Origin: Ecdyonurus torrentis | Lineage: Eukaryota; Arthropoda; Insecta; Ephemeroptera; Heptageniidae | Assembly (NCBI GenBank): GCA_949318235.1 | Contig: OX439128.1 | Span: forward strand, 53,966,246 to 54,030,245 | Reading direction: 5' to 3' | DNA: 64,000 nucleotides | Part shown: positions 55,600-64,000 of the stretch, in pieces | Position numbering within the stretch: the stretch's first letter is position 1 | How the letters are laid out: each line of letters starts with the position of its first letter | The notes under the pieces: model-generated | Database searches by the model: none | The model's input: only the letters and a program-made list of their open reading frames with translations | What the model was told of the DNA's origin: nothing | Made by a program: the position numbers and the translations under genes

Positions 55600-58500
55600 C
55601 TACAAGAGCTGTTCTTGTACGTTGGTAGCCGCTAACTCCAGCAACCTCCACGCTGCCCTGGGGTCAAGTTCTGATTGGTCACGACACAATACCCACACGT
55701 AGTTGACCCTCATCACTTTGTCAGGGTCACCCTCGACCACCTTGCCTGCGCTGTCTCGTACACACATAATTTGCTGCGCTGTAAACGTGATGATCAGTAC
55801 TGGTCCTTGGTCCATCATCTTGCCCATCGCTAAGTCAACGTTGTCCACGTCAAGAACCTGCAATCATTGAGAACAATGAGTACATCTGAATTGATATTTA
55901 ATTAACATGGTCCATACATTTTTTTAACAGTTTCAGAGAGAATATGAGGCTAAAAATTGGCTATTCTTATTTTCCAAAAAGCCGTGGCTTTAGCCATAGA
56001 CCACATAAAACAACATATGTGCTTTTTAATGAATAAACACGAAAATAGATCTTCGTCAAAACTGATGACAATTTTTACCAAAATGTTAAAGTAGCCCCAC
56101 GAGAGAGCGTGAAAAAACTGTAAAGTATGCAATTTGCGTATGTAATTTGCGCAACTATTCATGTTTATGACGTCAGAAACATGAAAAAATCAGTATGAAA
56201 ATGTTGAGCAGGTTGCATAAATTGAAGTTTTCTGATCACTGCTACGGAGCTACAGTTGGGTTTTGAGACAAACTAATGATATTTATGTAAGTCCCATCAC
56301 GTTTCAATAATTTTTTATTATTTTATATTATAATTTATAATATATTACAGTATTTTATTATAATGATAATGATTTATAATATATATATAGTTATTTTATA
56401 TAATTTATAATTTTTTATTATCATTGACCCCAAATTTTGAAATTTATTCATTTCAGATCATTTGCATAAAAAAATATTTTTCAACGTCAAATGCACGTAC
56501 AACATTATACAGTAGCAGAGCACCCTCAACATGTTTTGTTCTGGTCTATTTCTTTGAGAAATTTTAACAGAAGCAACGAACCTGAAGATAACGTAGGGCA
56601 TGATACAATAAAGATAGATATGCTCGACCGTTGACGAGTTTGCGCACGCTCTGCGCTGTCCTCTGAGTGACGTCACACAGCAGACAAATACATAGCAAGG
56701 GTCCCCCTATACCCTGATGGAGCATTACTTCCATATAGTTCTGATTAAACTTCAGAAAACTGATGCCCTGTTCCACAAAAAACGATCTCGATTTATTAGG
56801 AACTGATATCTTCGATTACCGATATTTTCTTTTGATTTCCCGTAATTTAGGGTTAAAATGCAAAACACTCTCCGATTATTTCTTACAGGTGCTAGGAATC
56901 AATGCGCAAAAAGTCTAGCAAGCGTTTGCGCAGCTCCGGTGCGCTTGAAAGTTGACAAACGGCAAACACGCGCAGAACGAGAGCGAGGTGAGAAACTCTT
57001 CTCTGCGCAGGTAGCTATTAAAAAGTAATTTTGCGAACACTCTCGATCACCTCTTGATGATTTTGGGAATACACTCTGATCTGAGCTTGAGCACCCCCTG
57101 ACGTAAGGCATCGACTGCGAATTTCGTTCGTCTTTTCCAAATTTAACCGATCGCCGAGATCTATTTCCATTAAAAGTTCAAATTTTCAAAAAAAGCTACA
57201 CACGATAAAATTTTCCCCCCATCAAAACATCAAAAATACCGGAAAAACATAGTAAAACCATAAGGTATCCAAAATGCCTTTGCTGGCAAGGTATACCACA
57301 CTGTTAACAAGTTGCGGCCAAAAGTGGAATCAATATGTTCTGCGCTCCATAAGAATACACTCAGAACAAATTGGTTTACCCTTTTGACCGCCAGGTTGGC
57401 TAGTGCAACCGTTGCGATGAAGCGTGTTAAATCGTTTTACCTTCGGTTGTTACTTAATATATAAATAGAGGGTGCCACTAGTCCTTTTTTTATACATGAA
57501 TTATACAATGAAGTTACCTTCACATACTAAAATTTGTTAAAAATCTGGTGAAGCTAACTTCTGTTTTGTTTAAAACACGCTAAAAAACAGTAGGAGCGCA
57601 GCGCCATCTAGTCAAATTTAAAATACTACGTAGTAAAATGACTGAAAGCTAACGTCAAAGCTCCCCCTATACTTCATCGCAGCGGTTGGGCTAGTGAAAG
57701 TGATTAACACCATGATCTCCTTTAGTGCTTGGTTTTGAAGGGCTAGTTTGGATACCTTATGGTTTTACTATGACCGGAAATAAAGATTTAAATGTTGCAG
57801 ATGAAGCACGAAATACGCAGTCTCTGCCTTACGTTATCTTCAGCTTCGTTGAACATAAGTATAGCCACCTACCTTGGAAGCAAACTGCATGTTCAATGCC
57901 TTTGCCTGCTTGATTGGCGTAGCAAGTACATTGTAAGGAGCTTCGTGACACCAGTCCTTCAAGATCTCCAGATCTCCCTGGACCATTGCCTCCAGTACGT
58001 TAGGTATTATATCTGTTTCACATTGTCTTAGAAACTGTCCCTTATCAAAGTTAGGATCAGATTTGCAAATCTCAGTCAGCGTTTCTGAAAGTTCTGTTTT
58101 CTGGAAGAGACCTCCCATGATGTCGCTCACTTTGTCTGTGAGAAGTCGAGACGCTCTGATGACGGGGTTGTCGCTCTCGTCAAACTTTGTCTTCCAGTCT
58201 ACCACCTTGTTCACGTAGGGGTTGTTGTCCTTGAAGTTCTGCCAGCTTTGGAAGAATCTGCGGAATATACATACTTAGCAACTTTGTATACAAGTTAGCA
58301 GCTTCAGTAGCCAGTTCAATGTAATCCTGGTGACGAGTTGAACTGGCTACTGAAGTTCCTAGCATCAATACTTACTTAGAATCCTTGTGCAGTTCGACTC
58401 CCATGGCCTCTAAGTTAGGTTCTACGACACGACCCTCCATATCTTCAGGCACTTCCTTACGTCGCCTCAGTTTGATGGGGGTTCTGTACACCAATGCGTG

Positions 58501-60524
58501 CATACTGCTCTCGTCAAGTTCTTTCTTCACTGCGGACGCTGTTTGACTTAGGGTCTGAAAACTTTTTGACTGGCCCAGTTTGTGGCCCTGTTCTGATATA
58601 CTTTCTGCAGCACCTCGCGCTGACTTGCCAAGACCTTCTGATATCTCACCTGAAAACGTACACACAAAATAAATACACCTCTTACAAAAAAAAAAAAAAA
58701 AAAAAAATGAAAAAAAAAAAAAGTTTTTTTTTTTTTTTTTTTTTTTTTCCACACATACAAATCATGACACCATAATCCCTTTGAAGCTAGGCCAGGAGAA
58801 ACCCTTCTTAGTAAAGAGGGCTTACAATGATCTGTAGCTTTTACCAAACCACACACATAATAAATTAAATCCTTTGTCCACTTACTTTTTTATCATTTAG
58901 AATACTAGATTGATAATTACCATACCTTATTATCCATGAATTAGACACCAACACGTTGATTTTGTATTTATTTTCATTTTGACGGTTATTTCACGTATCT
59001 GACGTCACAATGTACCACCGCCAATCACAGTCACCGCTCTGGTCACGTGATAAATGTAAGTCCCTCCCTCAAGTTCTTTACCCCTATCACGGCCCCATCT
59101 GTACATTGTGACGTCAGATATGTGAAATAACGGTTAAAATGAAAATAAACATGAAATAAAATGACAATTAACATGTTGGTGTCTAATTCATGGATAATAA
59201 GGTATGGTAATTATCAATCTAGTAGTCTAAATGATAAAAAAGTAAGTTGACAAGGGATTTAAATTCTAGCTTCTTTCTCTCCTACTGTTTCTATTATTTT
59301 TTATTGATAGGCAAAGAAAAGGATAAGAGAAACCAACAAGCGCCTTACCATCCATGCTGAGGTCCATAGCTTGGTGAAAATATTGATGGCACAAACTACA
59401 CAAATATATTTACAAGTTAGGTACTGTCAGGGGCGTAGCCAGGATTTTGTGACGGAAGGGGTCCAGCCTATATTGAGCATAGGAAAAGGGGGGAAATCAC
59501 TCCCTTTTCCTATGCTTTTTCAGGCCTGACGGAGGGGGGGGGGGGGGGGATACGCCCCTGAGTACTGTACTGTAACTAAGATTACTGGTTAAATATTTGT
59601 GTAGTTTGTGCCATCAAGATTTTCACCAAGCTACGAACCTCATCGTGGTTCTACTATCCTTTTCTTTGATTACGTATCAATTCCAACCGAAATGGTTTTA
59701 ACTTTTCTTAATTAATGTCATTTTGTTATTGATAGCACTGTGACTGACTGACCTGCTTTCTTAGCAAAGTCTGACTTGCCGGCTTCCTCCAACACTTCGC
59801 TGACCTTCTCCTTAATGCTGCCCAGTTTTTCTTTGAACACCTCGCTGCCCTTGCTGGCTTCTGACTCCACCGAGTGAAACTTTTGTCTGCAAACACAATA
59901 CAGTCCTTAGTTACATTCATATAGACAGCTGGCACTCATATCTAAGGTGGGAAATAGACAGGTGGCAAAGTGGCAAGGTGGGAAATTAGGTTATGGGGGA
60001 GTTAAACCAAAAAGTTAAAAAAGTTAAAAAAAAAAAATAAATAAATAAAAAAATAAAAATTAGAGGGGTCACAGCATATTAGATTTTAAATTATGTTTTT
60101 ATTTTGGAAATTTTAGTCCCATAAGAGCACATCTTAATTTCAATAAATATATTTTTTCTTTTTTGATGGTCATGAGTTCTAAAATGTTATCATAGGTAGC
60201 TGTTAGCGTTAACTTTCAAATGTCATCATAAAGTTTGAGAGTTTTCTTTTTACATTTTGAGATTAAGGCTATCTGTATAACACCCTTGTCCGCAACTTGA
60301 CGATAGAGGTAAATCAGGTAGTTGGTCGCATTTCAATCACAACAGTAAAAATACTCTCATTAGCAGCGTTGTGCTTGCAATTTTGTGTCCCCTTTTATGT
60401 ATATATATTTAATATATTAAAGATTTTCGCGTAATATACCTTTCAATATAGCGTACTTTAATTATAATTATCTATTACTATTTTTATTAGCAATTTAAAC
60501 TGAAATGTTTTTTTTCTTCTTCTT

Positions 60525-60577
<53 letters not shown>

Positions 60578-61811
60578 CTTGTTGCGAAAAAAAGGCGTAT
60601 CTCGTATTTTGTCAGGGGAAGCAAAAGGCCTATCTCGTTTTTTTGTCAGTGGAAGCAAAAGGCCTTTTTAAAGTTAGTCCATGTTATTTAAGTGATCCAA
60701 TATGGGGTAGACTTTAACATGAATGCATAGACCCTAAGTTAAGTTAAGTGGCTGCCGTCGTACCTTGCTTTCTTGAGAGCGTCCGACTGCTCCAGTTTCT
60801 CCGCCTCCTCTCTGAACTTCTTGATGTTTTCTTTCATTTCTTTGTTCTTCGCCATCTCTTGTTTTATATTGTCTACCAGCTGAGATATGAAGCTGGGCCT
60901 TCGTTGTGGGTTGGCGTGCAGTGTGGTCTGTTGAACACAAATCAATATTGATTGATGTTAGCAGCTTCAGTAGCCAGTTCAATGTAATCAGCTCGTCACC
61001 AGGATTACATTGAACTGGCTACTGAAGCTGCTAACTTGTATACAAATCAATATTGATTGATGTTAGCAGCTTCAGTAGCCAGTTCAATGTAATCAGCTCG
61101 TCACCAGGATTACATTGAACTGGCTACTGAAGCTGCTAACTTGTATACAAATCAATATTGATTGATGTTAGCAGCTTCAGTAGCCAGTTCAATGTAATCA
61201 GCTCGTCACCAGGATCACATTGAACTGGCTACTGAAGCAGATATGTACAGTATATACTTACAGATTTGTGTAAACATCTTGCTAGGTGCACAGAGGTTGG
61301 GGGGATGATGGGACACGTACAACTCACAGAGGGGGTGAAACTTTGCAGCGTGTAAGCCCAGGGTTGATTTAAAACCCTTCTCCGCAACTGTAAACAACAA
61401 AATCAATCAGTTTAATATACATACATACTATATTAATATATAATTATATTAATTTAATCGTCGCCATATGTGAGCACTAAATAACAACAAGAAATCAGGC
61501 CGTCTCTAAAACACGGGCAACCCCGACCAAACTTTAATCCTCGTTTTAAACTCATATCTAAGTAAATATCGCAACATTAAGGTTAATTGAAATATGAAAT
61601 AGTTCTGGTAACGTCTATTTACATACTCCCCGTAATAAACATGATTAAAACTGATGAAATAAAACAAGAAATCACGTAAACTCAAATATAAACCCGGCAA
61701 AGACCCCAAGTTACAGACTCATTTTAAACATTTTTCTACGTGAATATCGCGACATTTAAGATAATTAAAATTTAAAATAGTTCTTGTAACTACTATTTTC
61801 ACACTTACCAT
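55600..61811 (-). CDS. TIMM44: Mitochondrial import inner membrane translocase subunit TIM44
   Basis: Matrix-side peripheral protein that tethers mtHsp70 to the TIM23 channel. Exons in transcript order: 61809-61811 (ATG only), 61262-61387, 60764-60927, 59753-59886, 58376-58649, 57873-58257, 55600-55857; phases agree throughout, giving 447 aa (human about 452). Visible: an Arg-rich, acid-free presequence MLRRRVLNQPWAYTLQSF, the QLVDNIKQEMAKNKEMKENI helix, a charged linker (KSDFAKKAGEISEGLGKSAR), and the C-terminal Tim44 domain with KFDESDNPVIRASRLLTDKV, CETDIIPNVLEAM, LDVDNVDLAMGKMMDQGPVL and a WRLLELAATN end. The start is unusual but well supported: ATG is followed at once by GTAAGT, and exon 2 continues in phase 0 with the presequence. 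Introns 2 and 5 consist mostly of the 105-bp hairpin unit; intron 6 (55858-57872) holds an inverted-repeat element with an exon-like frame. Confidence 0.95.
55970..56310. mobile_element. Half copy of P4 foldback MITE in TIMM44 intron 6
   Basis: Shares GAGAGCGTGAAAAAACTGTA, TTTATGACGTCAGAAACATG and ACGGAGCTACAGTTGGGTTT with 32238-32806. Confidence 0.7.
56573..57850. mobile_element. Inverted-repeat element with nested insertion in TIMM44 intron 6
   Basis: Outer ends AACCTGAAGATAACGTAGGG and CCTTACGTTATCTTCAGCTT are inverted. Inside, a second inverted pair, AGTAAAACCATAAGGTATCC (57251) and GGATACCTTATGGTTTTACT (57750), suggests a nested element of about 0.5 kb. Type not identified; no clear target duplication. 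Confidence 0.5.
56580..56768 (-). pseudogene. Exon-like orphan protein segment
   Basis: An open minus-strand segment of 63 codons, GISFLKFNQNYMEVMLHQG then IGGPLLCICLLCDVTQRT and a C-terminal part with LSLLYHALRYLQ, bounded by an acceptor-like TTTTTTGTGGAACAG and a donor-like CTTCAG then GTTCGTTG. Composition is that of a folded helical protein rather than random AT-rich DNA. I do not recognise the family. It lies at the left end of an inverted-repeat element, so it may be a host exon captured by a transposon, or an exon of an unrecognised nested gene. No partner exon was found nearby. Confidence 0.35.
58275..58370. repeat. One 105-bp hairpin unit making up TIMM44 intron 5
   Basis: The whole intron is 118 bp (58258-58375). 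The unit covers nearly all of it; the donor region GTAAGTATTGATG overlaps the unit's ATTGATTGATG. Confidence 0.9.
58684..58750. repeat. Poly-A followed by poly-T
   Basis: A-run then T-run of about 25 bp each, just upstream of the exon 58376-58649 acceptor. Confidence 0.95.
58869..59258. mobile_element. P3 palindromic MITE, intact, TTAA duplication
   Basis: TTAA at 58865-58868 and 59259-59262; arms as in 37113-37501. In TIMM44 intron 4. Confidence 0.82.
59320..59680. repeat. Palindromic element interrupted by a hAT-like MITE
   Basis: ACTACACAAATATATTTACA and TAAATATTTGTGTAGTTTGT plus AGCTTGGTGAAAATATTGAT and ATCAAGATTTTCACCAAGCT are inverted around the insert. Related in its ends (AAAGAAAAGGAT) to 33721-34615. 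Confidence 0.65.
59428..59560. mobile_element. hAT-like MITE with 7/8 matching duplication
   Basis: Ends CAGGGGCGTAGCCAGG and ATACGCCCCTG; flanks GGTACTGT (59420-59427) and AGTACTGT (59561-59568). 133 bp with a G-tract. Confidence 0.78.
60522..60668. repeat. (AT)n joined to a CTATCTCG-family copy
   Basis: About 45 bp of AT, then CGATCTTGTTGCGAAAAAAA and two GTCAGTGGAAGCAAAAGG units as in 9250-9600. A 65-bp M1 remnant follows (60669-60735). Confidence 0.85.
60938..61237. repeat. 105-bp hairpin satellite, three copies, filling TIMM44 intron 2
   Basis: Occupies about 300 of the 334 bp of the intron. The acceptor TTGTGTTCAACAG again lies where the unit has TTGTATACAAG. Confidence 0.95.
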
Positions 61812-61830
61812 GATTAAAACTGTTTAATTA
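61535..61830. repeat. Diverged tandem duplication of the TIMM44 exon 1 region
   Basis: Segment 61545-61655 resembles 61725-61825 (shared AATATCGC-ACATT, AAATAGTTCT-GTAAC and CATGATTAAAACTG). The copy near 61639 has CATGATTAAAACTG but lacks the ACTTAC donor that follows the real start codon. Confidence 0.65.
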
Positions 61831-62434
61831 CACTCAAAATAACAAAACTAACAGAGAATTATTGACCTCCTCATGGATTTTCCCGTAGGGAGTCCTTGTA
61901 AAAAGCATGATATAAGGAGAGATGGTAGTTGCATTCATATGGCCAATTCTACAATAAAAAAGCGTCGTAGTTCAAACTTTCAACGTTACACGCACTGCCG
62001 CGAACATTCAAACCGCCACTCATTTCCCAAATCGATCATGCTCTCATTTGAAATACATTGGCCCACACTAGTTTTTCAACACTTTAAATACAAATTCAAA
62101 GAAGTCAACAATGAATGTTACATGAAAATGTTGACAAAAAAATTAGATTACATAATCACAATGAAAAATAAGCTGTAACAGAGTAATAAAATAATAAATT
62201 GCAAATTAGTGGAGATATTTTTGATATGGCAGCCATGGCAGGCGCGATGCTTGCTTGTGATTGGCTAATTTTTGTAAACAACCCCCCGTGAAAGCCAATG
62301 AGAGCGCACTTACCGTGACCGATTGAATTTGCGGCATCCTTTGAAAATATCGTAAGAAATGTGTTTGGGAGGGAAGAAATGGCATCTTTTTCCACAAAAC
62401 TGGAATCTTCGGAAAGTGATAATTTTTTATAAAT
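61812..62434. promoter_or_regulatory. Shared divergent upstream region of TIMM44 and the THAP gene
   Basis: The two start codons face away from each other, 623 bp apart. The right part has GTGATTGGCTAAT (62258), AGCCAATGAGAGCG (62292) and CGTGACCGATTG, that is CCAAT boxes on both strands, and CCATGGC-rich sequence. No TATA box. A 101-codon plus-strand frame at 61873-62178 shows no similarity I recognise and is probably untranslated leader or chance. Confidence 0.5.
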
Positions 62435-64000
62435 ATGCCGTCATGCTACGTTTTTGGCTGTAAAACGGGCTATGGTAACAGGCAAAGCGATAAACTTCAT
62501 CAAAGTGGTAGAAGAATTAGGCAAAAGTCATTACCAAAGGTAAGAAAAGTCCTCTTATAAAATTGTGTACATGTGCGCCTGTCTATAGGGCTATATTATA
62601 ATACATACTTCTCGGTCGTGTACAGTCTCAGCTATTGTCGATATATTCACTGCCCGATTGAAATTTAAATTTGTCTGTCTTTGTCATTATAAGGATCCAA
62701 GACTTAGAAAATTATGGATAAGTAAGATAGAAAGAAAAGATAAAGCAGTGGACCATAAAACAAGTGTATGCACACTTCATTTCCGAGACGAAGATTTTGA
62801 ACGCATCCCTAAAAAACGCGGAGGTTTCAAGTATGACCTAAAAAAAAATGCTGTGCCGTCTATTTTTAATTCCTACCCAGCTCATAAGCAGGTAAAACCA
62901 AAACTAATATTTGTGTATGTTATATTTTAGTACGCATGCACATATTTTGCTTTTTCACAAAGCGATTGCCAAACATAATATGTTGTGGCATTAATTAGAA
63001 TGTTTAAATGTTTTATATACAGACAATGACTCATTTCATTTTCTTATACACTATATATAGGCTACTATTCAGGAGTCAGCTCTGCCACATATTGGTCTGC
63101 TTCTGCTTCCACCAGTTCCATCTCCAAAATGTAAAAGTCATAAAAAAAAAGAATCCATGGCAGAGTCCTCTCAAAATTCAGATCATGCAGCTATTATTGA
63201 TCCTCTAAATAGATCATTAGAAAATATTACTCACAAAAATCAAAGTAATGTGGCAGATCAACAAAGTAGTGAACAAAAATCTAATGATAATATACAAGCT
63301 GCAGGTGCACTAAAAAAGCAAACATCATCAGTAAAAAGTGTTTCTAAGTCCAGTGAGTTGAAGCAAAAATGTTCCACACCAAATATAACAAAAAATAGAC
63401 TACTGCCAAATATTTTAAAAAATAGTAAAAAATGTAGCACCGCCAAAGAAAGTAATAATGAAGTCAACACAGATAAATTTAAAAATGTATCCAATTCTCC
63501 TATTGTCAATGATGAGACAACAAATAAGGCAGAAACTAATAACACAACAGTAAGTGCTATTGATACTGCCCCTACAAATTTAACAATTACTCCTGAAGAA
63601 TCATGTTCTGTAATATTTCAACAAAAAACAAGAAAAAGAAAGTTACAAACACTTACAGATAAATTGAAAGGTAAAAAAAGAAAAAAATTTACCTTTTTAA
63701 ATGGAGTGTGGGAAACTATTAAAACAACAAATATCCTGCCTTCTTGTGAGTGGGGATTTCACAGTGATGTACATAACACATATATCACATTTTCTAAGTG
63801 TGACAAGAGAGGAGACATAGAAAGAATGATAAAACTGACACCACACTCCGATACTTGTAAAGTCACATATTACAGAGGGATAAGGGAGGAATTGCCAAAA
63901 GAAAAATACCCTGAAACACATATTATAAAAAAAGAAGATATTAAGCCAATGCTTCAAAATTACCATGCCATAAAAATGTGCCGAGGGACTGGCAGCAGTT
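62435..64000 (+). CDS. THAP-domain protein, 3' part beyond window
   Basis: Sequence-specific DNA-binding protein with an N-terminal THAP zinc finger. Exons: 62435-62539, 62694-62891, 63073 to the window end; all in phase 0. The C2CH ligands are Cys4, Cys9, Cys61 and His64 (VCTLHF), with the conserved proline and tryptophan (LPK-DPRLRKLW), and the AVPSIF box at residues 88-93 completes the domain. Exon 3 is open for all of its 309 codons to the edge; it has a Lys/Asn/Ser-rich low-complexity linker, a basic TRKRKLQTLTDKLKGKKRKK patch (nuclear signal candidate) and then a more structured part (VWETIKTTNILPSCEWGFHS) that I do not recognise. It could be a host transcription factor or derive from a P-element-type THAP transposase; the catalytic part would lie outside the window. 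Divergent to TIMM44. Confidence 0.85.

Noticed and set aside
56899..57111. Minus-strand frame rich in Arg and Ser in TIMM44 intron 6
   Set aside because: Lies inside an inverted-repeat element, no splice sites or similarity seen.
61873..62178. 101-codon plus-strand frame upstream of the THAP gene
   Set aside because: No recognisable similarity, codon content follows base composition; could be leader sequence of a divergent transcript but not supported.

Overview
This is an AT-rich, intron-dense animal (metazoan) nuclear DNA window. The evidence is spliced conserved eukaryotic genes with GT-AG introns, a THAP zinc-finger gene, an ABCH-subfamily transporter and heavy loads of short palindromic DNA transposons and microsatellites. 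ABCH transporters are best known from arthropods and some fish and other invertebrates, so an invertebrate is likely, but I cannot name the taxon from sequence alone.

Layout. (1) 628-19869, minus strand: two head-to-tail ABCH transporter genes. Only one N-terminal exon of the left copy (628-743) is inside the window. The right copy (5223-19869) is nearly complete over 14 recognised exons, with one unresolved gap between 7638 and 10490. (2) 19870-31018: about 11 kb with no recognisable host gene, filled with nested MITEs, hAT-like elements, a LINE tail and simple repeats. (3) 31219-41394, minus: SNAPC1 (SNAP43), eight exons, 484 aa, with a 99-bp tandem triplication across the stop codon. (4) 42431-50537, minus: PSMC4/Rpt3, eight exons, 415 aa. 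(5) 55600-61811, minus: TIMM44, seven exons, 447 aa, with the start codon as the last three bases of exon 1. (6) 62435-64000, plus: a divergently transcribed THAP-domain gene that runs off the window; it shares a roughly 0.6-kb upstream region with TIMM44.

The genes are housekeeping genes of different pathways (snRNA transcription, proteasome, mitochondrial import) and do not form a functional cluster. The striking part is the non-coding DNA. A 105-bp unit made of three perfect palindromes fills or borders at least six introns of three genes, and at several splice sites the GT or AG lies in or beside the unit, which suggests an introner-like element. A hammerhead ribozyme motif sits just downstream of a TATA/initiator promoter in SNAPC1 intron 4, as in Penelope-like retroelements. 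Several MITE families have readable target-site duplications: TWA (Harbinger-like), TTAA (piggyBac-like), 8 bp (hAT-like). Several otherwise unrelated palindromic families carry the CRE-like octamer TGACGTCA.

Exon boundaries were worked out by hand from splice consensus, reading phase and family similarity. No database search was run.
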